From: an uncultured Ruminococcus sp.
GTDB taxonomy: Bacteria > Bacillota > Clostridia > Oscillospirales > Acutalibacteraceae
Direction of reading: 5' to 3'
Assembly: GCA_958403905.1 (NCBI GenBank)
Contig: CATXZD010000015.1
Coordinates: 1 to 59,589 of the forward strand
Length of the DNA stretch: 59,589 bases
A program made the position numbers and the translations under genes. This document shows, piece after piece, positions 1 through 8,000 of this stretch; within the stretch, counting starts at the first letter, position 1, and each line of letters opens with the position of its first letter. The notes beneath the pieces are model-generated. The model was given only the letters and a program-made list of their open reading frames with translations. It was not told the origin of the DNA and searched no databases.

Positions 1-50
1 AACGATTACTCCTAAAAATGAACGAATACCCTAAAATTGAACGATTACTT
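1..50. repeat. Tandem ~19-20 bp repeats at the window edge
   Basis: Three consecutive copies of a unit beginning AACGA(T/A)TAC and continuing (C)CCTAAAA(A/T)TG start at 1, 21 and 40; the last is truncated. Multiple short terminal repeats of this kind are known at the ends of IS21-family elements, so this may be the right end of such an insertion lying outside the window. That assignment is from memory and unproven; the repeats themselves are plain. Confidence 0.55.
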
Positions 51-81
51 TTTGGTTTTTAACCCATTTCCCCTTGAAAAA

Positions 82-116
82 CGCAAAAAGCCGCCACGAA
101 ACACTCTCGTGACGGC
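82..116 (-). terminator. Rho-independent terminator after the large serine recombinase
   Basis: A GC-rich hairpin (arms 90-99 and 107-116, one mismatch) is followed on the minus strand by TTTTTGCGTTTTT. It lies about 60 bp beyond the recombinase stop codon and would end the four-gene operon. Confidence 0.75.
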
Positions 117-173
117 TAAAATTTACTTTATAAAAATGTAAAAGGGCTGAAAGAGCCCATAAAATAAGGCTTT

Positions 174-1721
174 TCAGGCAAAAAGAAAGAACGCTAACTT
201 TGTATCAAAATTAGCGTTCTTATTTGGTGGAGCGCTTTTATCTAAAAACAAAACCCTTTCATTTTCGTCTTTTTCTTCAATTTCAGATAACAGTTGGTCG
301 CTGATTGTAACAGGTTCATCGCCCGAATTATAGGTAATTGTCACCCTATCATCATAAAGATAAATCTTATTTACAAATATGCTGACAAGCATTTTTCGGT
401 ACTTTATGTCTTTAATATCGCCCTTTTTCAACTGACTTAAGAAAAATTTTATGTCAGTTTCTGTCAATGTCGGATAAGGAGTTTCTTCCTCAGCTATCAT
501 TTTTTCGATTTCTGCGTGTTCCTTTTCCAATATTGGTATCTGTTCGCCAAGGGATTTTCTAACGCTTTCAATATCACTTTCCATAATAGCAGCGATTGTA
601 TTCCGCTGTTTGCGTTCATTATCAGCCAGAAGTTTTTTCAATCGTTTCAAATTAGAGGTATCTTTTTCAGCTTCACATATAGCCACAACCTCTTTGGCAA
701 TACGCCTTATATTTTCAGCAGATAAAAGTCTGCGGCATTCTGAAATAACAAGGTTCTCAATGTAATCCTTATTAACCATTTTCTTTTTACAGGTTTTATT
801 CTTACGACCGTTGCAAATATAATAATTATATACTTTTCCTTGCTTTCCTGTACCCGAGAATCCTGTCATCATCTCTTTGCAATGACCGCAGAATAATTTA
901 GTCGTAAGCAAATATTCAACTTTAGCCTTTGCTCTTGCAGGGGCTTTTCTGTTTTTATCCATAATTTCAGCAACCTTATTGAATAATTCGTTTGATATTA
1001 TCTGAGGCATTCCGTCAGCTATCTCAATATTTTTATAAATATAAAAACCAAGATACCGCCTATTTTTCAACATAGTATGTAATGAGTTTTTATTAAACGA
1101 GCTACCTCTTGATGTTTTTAAGCCTTGTGCATTCAAAATGGTTGTTATCTCTGTGACTGTCTTTCCGCTTGCATACATCTCAAATATGCTTTGAACAATA
1201 GGCGCTGTATCGGGATTTATCTCAAAATGCTTGTCTTTGCTTATTTGATACCCAAGAGGTACACCGCCGCCATTATACATACATCTTTCAGCATTATAAA
1301 TTAAGCCTCTGTTTATTTTCTCCGATAGTTCTTCACTATACATTTGTGCTTGTGCCATCATTAAATTGCGACAAAATCGTCCTGTAGGAGTATCTCCGAA
1401 ATTTTCTGTTACAGAGATAAGTCGCATATGATTATCTTTTTCTATTTTATCAGCATTATCAAGTGATTGCTTTAGATTTCGTCCAAATCTATCTATTGAA
1501 TAAACAAGAACAGCTTCAAATAAATTTTTTGAACAATCTTTCAATAATCTTTTTAATTGAGGGCGGTCATCGTTTGTGCCTGTCAGAGCTTTATCACTAT
1601 AAACCTTAATGACATCATAGCTATTTTCTTTTGCAAATCGGGAACACACCTCAATTTGTTGCTCAATACTTGCTTCTCGTTGAGAATTTGAACTATATCG
1701 TGCGTAGATTACAACATTCAT
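174..1721 (-). CDS. Large serine recombinase (resolvase + recombinase + zinc ribbon)
   Basis: A 515-residue large serine recombinase, a DNA integrase/excisionase of the kind that moves phages and integrative elements. The N-terminal resolvase domain has the catalytic serine in ARYS (Ser10) and the usual DRFGRN stretch near residue 78. The recombinase domain follows (about 155-260), then a Cys4 zinc ribbon (Cys278, Cys281, Cys303, Cys311), a coiled-coil-like stretch (about 340-410) and a C-terminal tail. Length and domain order fit an intact enzyme. It is the last gene of the operon that starts at 4297, 35 bp downstream of the HEPN-like gene. It could mobilise the whole accessory block, but no attachment site pair can be identified within the window. 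Confidence 0.9.
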   Translation of the reverse strand: MNVVIYARYSSNSQREASIEQQIEVCSRFAKENSYDVIKVYSDKALTGTNDDRPQLKRLLKDCSKNLFEAVLVYSIDRFGRNLKQSLDNADKIEKDNHMRLISVTENFGDTPTGRFCRNLMMAQAQMYSEELSEKINRGLIYNAERCMYNGGGVPLGYQISKDKHFEINPDTAPIVQSIFEMYASGKTVTEITTILNAQGLKTSRGSSFNKNSLHTMLKNRRYLGFYIYKNIEIADGMPQIISNELFNKVAEIMDKNRKAPARAKAKVEYLLTTKLFCGHCKEMMTGFSGTGKQGKVYNYYICNGRKNKTCKKKMVNKDYIENLVISECRRLLSAENIRRIAKEVVAICEAEKDTSNLKRLKKLLADNERKQRNTIAAIMESDIESVRKSLGEQIPILEKEHAEIEKMIAEEETPYPTLTETDIKFFLSQLKKGDIKDIKYRKMLVSIFVNKIYLYDDRVTITYNSGDEPVTISDQLLSEIEEKDENERVLFLDKSAPPNKNANFDTKLAFFLFA

Positions 1722-1756
1722 TTATAACACCCTTTAATAAATATATTTGCAAGTGA

Positions 1757-2866
1757 TTAATTAGAATTTTGATTCATATCAATTAATATGTTTTCAAAAG
1801 CAAGTTTTATATTTCTCTTTGTTAATTTGTAAGGTACACAAATGCCCTTGTCAATATGCTCTTTCCATTCATAATCTTCAAATTCTGGGGCACTACTGCT
1901 TGGTAAAATCATATCATCTTTATAAATTAAAATAATATTATTAGAATGTTCTATTCTAAAATAAATATTACCACTTTCTCCTACAAAACTCGATGAATTA
2001 TAATATGGTGAATATACGGACATTAAATTATCCCAAAAGCCGTCTTTATTACCTATTTCAAAATAATAATCATTTTTCTCAAAAGAACACGACATAGTTT
2101 CGATATATGCACCATAATATGAAAACATTTTCTTAAAATTATCTGTATCTAACAAATTATAAAATAATATTGCAAAGTTTTTTATTCTATAATCAGGATT
2201 TTCTACACGAGATTCATAACACCAATTTCTACCTTCCATAAGTAGTTCATCTAAAAAATCAATGATATTATTATAAATAAAATTTTCATCAAATAATGGC
2301 TTTATGCCGTGGATTGTTTTTACAAAATAATCGTCACTAGTAAAATAATCTGATATTTCCTCTATTTTAATTATTTCAGGAAACAAATAATTATATATAA
2401 CATCAAAAACATTCATAAATGAAATAATATATTCATCATCATTACCTATGATTCCAAAATGTGTTATGGAATTGCGTATATATCCTAATTGTGATAATAT
2501 GCTTTTCACCTTATTTGATTTACAGTATTCTGCGCAAATTTTATTAATAGCCTCAGTATATGTTATTGTTTTAAATTCACCGCTATGTATTAATATATCT
2601 TCTAATTTGTTATTCTCATCAACTTTTGTTAATGCTTCTTTGATTTTCTTACTTTCAGGTTCCAAATATATTGATAGCGGGTCATGCAAAGCTAATATTG
2701 ACTTTAGTAAAAGTTCAACAGAGTTTTCTAAAAAGACAGCACATATCTTCATATTTTCATCAAACATACTTTCAGTATCTTCACCATTAAAATAATATAT
2801 ACGTTTAAACTTTTCAATTGCGATATTTAGGGAACTTAATGCATTTTGAGCAAGGGTATATTTCAT
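1757..2866 (-). CDS. HEPN-like protein of unknown role
   Basis: A 369-residue protein, counting from the ATG at 2866, which has a GAGGTG ribosome site six bases upstream; an upstream in-frame GTG is part of that site and was rejected. The N-terminal ~140 residues are helical, with an ENSVELLLKSIL helix and an RNSITH motif near residue 131. This matches the Rx4-6H signature of HEPN domains, many of which are RNases in toxin-antitoxin or abortive-infection systems. The C-terminal two thirds is acidic and unrecognised. The start lies 5 bp after the stop of the small resolvase, so the two are probably translationally coupled. HEPN membership is inferred from one motif and helix pattern; RNase activity is not shown. 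Confidence 0.6.
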   Translation of the reverse strand: MKYTLAQNALSSLNIAIEKFKRIYYFNGEDTESMFDENMKICAVFLENSVELLLKSILALHDPLSIYLEPESKKIKEALTKVDENNKLEDILIHSGEFKTITYTEAINKICAEYCKSNKVKSILSQLGYIRNSITHFGIIGNDDEYIISFMNVFDVIYNYLFPEIIKIEEISDYFTSDDYFVKTIHGIKPLFDENFIYNNIIDFLDELLMEGRNWCYESRVENPDYRIKNFAILFYNLLDTDNFKKMFSYYGAYIETMSCSFEKNDYYFEIGNKDGFWDNLMSVYSPYYNSSSFVGESGNIYFRIEHSNNIILIYKDDMILPSSSAPEFEDYEWKEHIDKGICVPYKLTKRNIKLAFENILIDMNQNSN

Positions 2867-2871
2867 TGAAA

Positions 2872-3465
2872 TCACCTCAATTTTTCAACTATGTTTAAAT
2901 ACTTATAAATCGTAGGATAAGACAGCGAACACAACCTTGAAAATTCCATTTTATTTATCTCACCGTTTTTATATTTCGGATAATGTTTATAAAATACATT
3001 CGGAATATCCTCTGCGGTTGTGGCTGGTCTGCCTATTGTTTTGCCTTTGGCTTTGGCGTTTTCCATTCCGCTTTTTACTCGCTGACTTATGATATTTCTT
3101 TCAAGTTCACTGAAAACGCCCATCATTTTGAGCATTCCCTCTGTCATAGGGTCAAGTTCCTTGCTGCAATCAACAACAAAAGTACCCAAAACTAATTTAA
3201 TGTGCTTGTCTTTCGCTAACTCGATAATATCACAAAGCTGTTTTGTGCTTCGGGTAATTCGGCTAACCTCTGTTGCGATTATCGTATCGCCTGACTGCAC
3301 AATGTTCAGCAGTTTATTAAGTTCCGTACGGTTCACCTTTGTACCACTCTCATACTCCAGATAAATCGTTGTATCGGTAGCACCCTGCTGTTTGAGTTCT
3401 CGTACCTGCCTGTTTATATCCTGCATTTTCTCGTTTGTAGAACATCTTGCATAGCCGTAAATCAT
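2872..3465 (-). CDS. Small serine recombinase (resolvase/invertase family)
   Basis: A 197-residue small serine recombinase. The N-terminus IYGYARCST carries the catalytic serine, ATEVSRITRS is the conserved active-site segment, and SELERNIISQRVKSGMENAKAKGKTIGRP is the long E-helix region leading to a C-terminal helix-turn-helix (LCSLSYPTIYKYL). Length is typical of Tn3-type resolvases and invertases. The ATG at 3465 was chosen because GAGGTG lies nine bases upstream. It is second in the four-gene operon, just before the HEPN-like gene. It may resolve or invert DNA around a res site; no clear res site was identified. Confidence 0.9.
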   Translation of the reverse strand: MIYGYARCSTNEKMQDINRQVRELKQQGATDTTIYLEYESGTKVNRTELNKLLNIVQSGDTIIATEVSRITRSTKQLCDIIELAKDKHIKLVLGTFVVDCSKELDPMTEGMLKMMGVFSELERNIISQRVKSGMENAKAKGKTIGRPATTAEDIPNVFYKHYPKYKNGEINKMEFSRLCSLSYPTIYKYLNIVEKLR

Positions 3466-3490
3466 TATAATTAGCACCTCACTGAAAAAA

Positions 3491-4297
3491 TTACCATTCG
3501 CTTAAATCACAAACATCACCTGCATTAAAATGTCCGTTAGGTATTTGGTAAATTCGTTCTTCTACTTGTTCTCCCTTTTTAAGTTTAACTTTGAGTTCGA
3601 CAGTTGCTTCATCATAATCATAGTTTATTTCTTTGTTTATGTCTTGTCCGATATATTCTACTGCGTTTACGCCCTTTAAATTATCAACTATATTTACGAT
3701 ATTTTTTCCGTTTATGATAATGGGTTTAATTGTTGACGGAACATCATTTCTATATTCAAGTTTGCTGTTTTCCTGAGGTAAAATATATCCGTTATTAGTA
3801 CAATCATAAAATAATGGCATTTTACCTGCTTCACCCATAAAAACAAGGCAAGGATTTCCACAAGTGAAATCATACAATGGGTCTTTTTTATAGCAAGTCC
3901 ATAATATTTCACCTGTGTTAATACGCAGGATATAATATCTATCGGCATCTATTGCAAAAATATAATTCTCAAAAAGTTGTATATGCGTAAAATCTCTAAA
4001 ACTATTTGAATCCCAGAAATAATATCTTATGTTACTGCCTTTTGAGAATAATAAATCCCTATGTAAACCAAACGAATTACAAGTGTCGTATTCGCAAGGA
4101 GCAATCCATTTAAATGAATTATCAGTATTTATATAAACTGCACCAAATTGCCCTGATTTGCAGAGTATATATTCTTTATCATTTTCATAAAAAGAAAATA
4201 TGTTATCATATTCAAATGGTATAACCGTATGTCCTGTCAATGAATCTACTATGCCATATTTATTGTTATTTATCCTGATTTCGATTTTAGTTTCCAT
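3491..4297 (-). CDS. WG-repeat-like protein of unknown function
   Basis: A 268-residue soluble protein with no signal peptide. The opening KYGIVDSLTGHTVIPFEYDNIFSF and a second QFGAVYINTDNSFKWIAPCEYDT resemble WG (KWG) beta repeats, in which a short Tyr/Trp-Gly unit is followed by a conserved 'IP.EYD' turn; later repeats are hard to see. The C-terminus is charged (KVKLKKGEQVEE). It has a good AAAGGAGTG ribosome site and is first gene of the operon containing two serine recombinases and the HEPN-like protein, 25 bp from the resolvase. Its role in that operon is unknown. Confidence 0.55.
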   Translation of the reverse strand: METKIEIRINNNKYGIVDSLTGHTVIPFEYDNIFSFYENDKEYILCKSGQFGAVYINTDNSFKWIAPCEYDTCNSFGLHRDLLFSKGSNIRYYFWDSNSFRDFTHIQLFENYIFAIDADRYYILRINTGEILWTCYKKDPLYDFTCGNPCLVFMGEAGKMPLFYDCTNNGYILPQENSKLEYRNDVPSTIKPIIINGKNIVNIVDNLKGVNAVEYIGQDINKEINYDYDEATVELKVKLKKGEQVEERIYQIPNGHFNAGDVCDLSEW

Positions 4298-4316
4298 TAT
4301 AGCACTCCTTTTTTAT

Positions 4317-4345
4317 ATTATAAGATATAAACAAAAAGGAGTCAA
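4317..4345 (-). promoter_or_regulatory. Sigma-A type promoter for the recombinase/HEPN operon
   Basis: On the minus strand TTGACT (4340-4345), a 17-bp spacer and TATAAT (4317-4322) lie about 20 bp upstream of the ATG at 4297. This is close to consensus and implies active transcription of the operon. Confidence 0.75.
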
Positions 4346-4450
4346 CTGTTTTGTTTATATTTTTGTCCTGATTTACATATAATTTTAGTTATTTTACACA
4401 ATGATAAAATTATAAACAGAAAGAGATGTTTTAGTTTATACGACAATACA

Positions 4451-4488
4451 ATAGCGAAACCCAAGAAACAAAACTTGAATTTCGCTAT
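4451..4488. repeat. Inverted repeat in the 4298-4517 gap
   Basis: ATAGCGAAA and TTTCGCTAT form a perfect 9-bp stem with a 20-base interior that can pair further (CCAAG/CTTGA). It lies just downstream of the 519-residue membrane protein gene on the minus strand and may act as its terminator, although no strong T-run follows. Confidence 0.4.
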
Positions 4489-4517
4489 ACAATTACTATC
4501 TTTATCTTATTAATTTC

Positions 4518-6077
4518 CTATGCAACAATTTCATAACAAGCAATATCAGCGGTATATTTGAAATTATTATTACAATACGGATTAATTTTCCACTGTTTGT
4601 CCTTGAATTTTCCTTGTAATGTTATACCAAAAGTAGGACTATTATTTGTCCCATCATCAATTATAAATCCATCCTTGTCTGTTTGTATATATCTTAAGGA
4701 AACTGTACCATCAGTGACTTCACCGTCAACATTTATTAGATAATATTCAAAACCATATTCATCTTTGACATACTGAATATCGAACTTGCTTAACTTTACA
4801 CTTTTTCCTACCAATTCATAAGACATCTGATATACAAATGTTACACCATTAACAGTTTTAGTTAATTTTTCTGATGTGTTCTCAGGTTTTGAAGCAGTAG
4901 AATTATTATAGCTTGGTGTACTTTTTGATGTTGATGTATTATTGTTATCCGAACTGTCAACAGATTGATTATTGCTATTATTGACTTTTTCTGAATTAGA
5001 TGAATAGGTTTTTGAGTTACTCTCGTCTGAATTATCAGTATCTGAATATCGTTTATAATCGTCTTCATAATCAATTAAATAATCATCATCTTCAATATTC
5101 TGACTATTATTCCAATCTTCAATCACGGAAGTATTATTAACTGATTTATCAATTACAAATACACTATAGCTGCTTTTAATATATTGAGGAGGTATATCCT
5201 TAACCTCTTGTGCTTTAGTACCATATGTAACAGTATCATTACTGATTTCACTGCTGTAATCTATCACAATCAAATATCCTTTATATTCAAATTGAACCAA
5301 ACCAGGTTCTAAAATGCTGTTTGATGTGTATGTATAATTATCAATATTAATTGCTTCAAAAAAATCCTGTGCTTTAGTGTTTTCTTTTGTATTGGCAAAC
5401 AAATCTCCAATTGTTGTATATACACCTGCACATATCATTTTCTTTCCATATCCGCCATATTCAATATCCTGTAAAGAAGGCAATCCATTTGAAGTATAGA
5501 AATAATATGCAAAATCACCGTTATAATCACCCAACAACTGTGCTATTCCATTGCACAAACTCGGAGTTTTGGGATTTATAACCATATTAGGATTTTCAAC
5601 TTCAAGTGTAGAAAGAGTTTTGCCTATATTCTTTAAGCATTCCAAATCATTTATGCTTATTTCTGATGATGTTGCACTTAAATCATGCGTTGGTGATTCT
5701 AATGTTGCCTGTATAGTTGAGTTTTCGGCAATATTACTTATATCGTTGCCATTTTTACAACTGCTGAAATATAGGATTATAAATACCGCCAATAATACAA
5801 GCGTTGCAGTTAAAATAATAATAAGAACTACAGTTGAAAGATTAAGTGTTCTGGGCGATTTCTGATTTTTAGGTATATTTATATTTGTTTCAAAATTAGG
5901 TTCAACAAATGAATCTTCGTAGTCGTCAATAGCTATTAATTTATCCTTTGACATAATTTCTTCATTTGAAGCTTTATCAATTTTTTGAATTTCGCCTTTT
6001 TCATCGCAATTATCAACTATCTCTTTATTAACATCAGCTTGAATAAAAGGGGTATCTTCGTTTGATTGTACTGACAT
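4518..6077 (-). CDS. Single-pass membrane protein, unknown function
   Basis: A 519-residue protein with an acidic cytoplasmic N-terminus (1-75), one transmembrane segment (about 79-105, STVVLIIILTATLVLLAVFI) and a long outside part with a Ser/Asn-rich linker (about 340-400). A folded C-terminal domain (about 405-519) ends the protein; its VNGVTFVYQMSYELVGKSV and LRYIQTDKDGFIID segments look like a beta-sandwich. There is no signal peptidase or sorting signal. It could be a sensor or surface protein carried by the accessory block. It has its own upstream gap of 45 bp after the glycosylase-like gene and may be co-transcribed with it. No family is recognised. Confidence 0.55.
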   Translation of the reverse strand: MSVQSNEDTPFIQADVNKEIVDNCDEKGEIQKIDKASNEEIMSKDKLIAIDDYEDSFVEPNFETNINIPKNQKSPRTLNLSTVVLIIILTATLVLLAVFIILYFSSCKNGNDISNIAENSTIQATLESPTHDLSATSSEISINDLECLKNIGKTLSTLEVENPNMVINPKTPSLCNGIAQLLGDYNGDFAYYFYTSNGLPSLQDIEYGGYGKKMICAGVYTTIGDLFANTKENTKAQDFFEAINIDNYTYTSNSILEPGLVQFEYKGYLIVIDYSSEISNDTVTYGTKAQEVKDIPPQYIKSSYSVFVIDKSVNNTSVIEDWNNSQNIEDDDYLIDYEDDYKRYSDTDNSDESNSKTYSSNSEKVNNSNNQSVDSSDNNNTSTSKSTPSYNNSTASKPENTSEKLTKTVNGVTFVYQMSYELVGKSVKLSKFDIQYVKDEYGFEYYLINVDGEVTDGTVSLRYIQTDKDGFIIDDGTNNSPTFGITLQGKFKDKQWKINPYCNNNFKYTADIACYEIVA

Positions 6078-6122
6078 TTTTATCCCCCTGACAACATATA
6101 TGTTTTAATTCAGATTAAAAAA

Positions 6123-6968
6123 TTACATTGATTTACAACATTCATTTGCTACGCACTTATCACACTTAGGTTTATTTACAGTGCATATTTCACCGTAACC
6201 GTCAGCACAATAAGACCAAATAATGTAGTCAACCTCTGCAACAGGCTTATTCATTTCCTGTGCAATTTCTGCGACTATATCAAATGCTTCATATACAGGC
6301 ACTTCTTCACATTCTGAACAGCAAAGGATTTTACTTCCCAAAATTCTTCTGATATGTCTGTCAGGTTTTGCAATATCATATCCGACATTTTTCAGATATT
6401 CTGCAACTAATGCTTCTGCCATTTCGGCAAGCTTATCTTCACTTTGCGGGTCGGCAAGCTGTTTAACTAAGGTTTTCAGGGTATTATCTTTATCAATAAA
6501 TTTTTGATAGTAAAAATCAATATTGCCGTACTCCTGTTCAAGACTTATCAACTTGGTGATATTTTTTGATATAAGTGCTTTCATCTGCTTCCAAGTAGAT
6601 TGACTTGAACAGCCAAAATCTCTGATTGAATTTGCCAATTTATCTGAATCACAATTTAAAAGATATTCAACATCATAATTATTAAAAATATCATCTATCG
6701 GTACTATTCTTCCTGTTTTGATGTCAATACCCCTTTCAACTCGTTCCCATTTAATACCCGAACTAAGCATAGAGTAAACCATAGCACGAATATGGTCATT
6801 TACGGAAAATCTCTCGCCGTTATTCCGCCTGTCAATCTGATGTTTTATGTGTGTATTTTCCCATAGCTTCTTCTCCTGAAGCACACCGTTTTTTATAAAC
6901 AAGTCATTGCGTAATTGTTCGTCCATTTGGAGGACAGTTTCTGCCGCCGATTTAATAGATTTTTTCAT
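6123..6968 (-). CDS. HhH-GPD glycosylase-like protein with 4Fe-4S motif
   Basis: A 281-residue protein. Its C-terminal half resembles base-excision glycosylases of the endonuclease III/HhH-GPD superfamily: KPDRHIRRILG (201-211) has the conserved Asp203 position, and the end of the protein has Cys262, Cys269, Cys272 and Cys278. That is the C-x6-C-x2-C-x5-C spacing of the EndoIII 4Fe-4S cluster. The N-terminal ~140 residues do not resemble a standard glycosylase, and no clear helix-hairpin-helix GxG loop or catalytic lysine is visible. It is divergent from the XRE regulator at 7130. It may excise modified bases, perhaps on foreign DNA, but the substrate is unknown. Confidence 0.65.
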   Translation of the reverse strand: MKKSIKSAAETVLQMDEQLRNDLFIKNGVLQEKKLWENTHIKHQIDRRNNGERFSVNDHIRAMVYSMLSSGIKWERVERGIDIKTGRIVPIDDIFNNYDVEYLLNCDSDKLANSIRDFGCSSQSTWKQMKALISKNITKLISLEQEYGNIDFYYQKFIDKDNTLKTLVKQLADPQSEDKLAEMAEALVAEYLKNVGYDIAKPDRHIRRILGSKILCCSECEEVPVYEAFDIVAEIAQEMNKPVAEVDYIIWSYCADGYGEICTVNKPKCDKCVANECCKSM

Positions 6969-7129
6969 CTCTCATTTCTCCTTAATTTGTAATTTTCAAT
7001 AATAATAACAGAAAAATCCGTTTATCATTATCTACATAATACAACTGATTTTTCGTTTTGTCAACGAGATTTTAGTTATTTCCGCCATTTATTACTATAT
7101 TCATTTAAAATAAATGAGAGGTGATAAGT

Positions 7130-7471
7130 TTGAATTTTGGCTATAAATTGCGTTCTCTAATTGAAGAACGAAACCTGACACAAAAACAAGTTGCAATAGA
7201 TTTGAATATTGCTCCCTCAACAATGGGTGGTTATGTACAAGGCAGTAGTGAACCTGATTTTGAAACTTTGAAAAGATTAGCAAGATATTTTGATGTAACA
7301 ACTGATTATCTTTTAAATATACACACTGACAAAAGCAACAACTTTATGGAAGACGAGCTGTTGCGAGTATTTCGTTCAATGACGGCAGAACAGCAAAACT
7401 TATTCATTGAGCAAGGCAAAGTATTTGTCAGAGCAAATAACACTCGCAAGGAAAAAGCAAAATCATCATAA
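7130..7471 (+). CDS. XRE/Cro-type helix-turn-helix regulator
   Basis: A 113-residue DNA-binding protein. Residues about 5-62 form a lambda-repressor-like HTH (RNLTQKQVAIDLNIAPSTMGGYVQG followed by PDFETLKRLARYFDVTTDYLL), and a short helical tail (MTAEQQNLFIEQGKVFV) probably dimerises. The TTG at 7130 is preferred because AGAGGTG ends seven bases before it; the in-frame GTG at 7121 overlaps that ribosome site. It is divergent from the glycosylase-like gene with 160 bp between them, so it probably controls one or both directions, as is typical for repressors in mobile elements. Confidence 0.85.
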   Translation: MNFGYKLRSLIEERNLTQKQVAIDLNIAPSTMGGYVQGSSEPDFETLKRLARYFDVTTDYLLNIHTDKSNNFMEDELLRVFRSMTAEQQNLFIEQGKVFVRANNTRKEKAKSS

Positions 7472-7540
7472 TTGATTTTGAGAACTACGACTCACACAAA
7501 TCATAATTGTAATTAATTTTGAAAAACCTTATATATTTAT

Positions 7541-7574
7541 AGATAAACATAAAGGAAGCACCCTTTGTTTATCT
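7541..7574. repeat. Strong hairpin in the gene-free 7472-8000 stretch
   Basis: AGATAAAC and GTTTATCT form an 8-bp stem, extended by AAAGG/CCTTT after one bulged position. It lies 70 bp after the XRE stop and has no T-run, so it is not an obvious terminator. Together with the ATTGAT dyad at 7925 it marks this 530-bp non-coding stretch as a possible replication or transfer region. No gene is visible in the stretch. Confidence 0.45.
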
Positions 7575-7740
7575 GTTTACGCAATTCACTCTAACTTTCA
7601 TTACATAGGTTGTTGCTGATATTTCTTTATTGAACATCTCGACGGCTCATTACAGTTAGTTTTGTTGAAACTGTGTATGAGGTGTAATTAACCTCAGAGT
7701 TTATCACAAGCGTAATTCATTTTGTAATCATATATGGATA

Positions 7741-7777
7741 AAGCCATTGAACTTTTATTTTTGTTCAATGGCTTTTG
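7741..7777 (+). terminator. Rho-independent terminator
   Basis: AAGCCATTGAAC and GTTCAATGGCTT form a perfect 12-bp stem followed by TTTTGTATT on the plus strand. It would end transcription coming from the XRE gene 270 bp upstream, or from an unannotated RNA in between. Confidence 0.8.
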
Positions 7778-7924
7778 TATTATATGAATTTAATCTTTTG
7801 AATGATTCCCCGAAACGAGGTGGTTAATATGTAAATTTTGAAAAAATTCACCCTAAATTCCCACTCTAACTATGGCTGATATCCTGAGTATAATTGTATC
7901 AAAAGATAATACATCTAAAATCTA

Positions 7925-7989
7925 CCATTGAAAATATTGATTGCATTGATTGTAGAGATAAAATCAATATGTATCAATGAAATCAATGG
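7925..7989. repeat. Dyad array of ATTGAT boxes next to the PrimPol-helicase
   Basis: The left arm carries three ATTGA(T) boxes at 3-4 base intervals. The right arm (from 7963) carries three ATCAAT boxes at 3-4 base intervals, so the two ~27-bp arms are approximate reverse complements around a 10-base centre (TGTAGAGATA). The array begins 12 bp beyond the helicase stop codon. It could be an iteron-type origin, an operator array or simply a long terminator stem. Confidence 0.5.
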
Positions 7990-8000
7990 TTATTTTCGTA

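Noticed and set aside
174..3465. Reading the two recombinases as one split gene
   Set aside because: Each has its own catalytic serine and complete domain set, and a separate gene lies between them.
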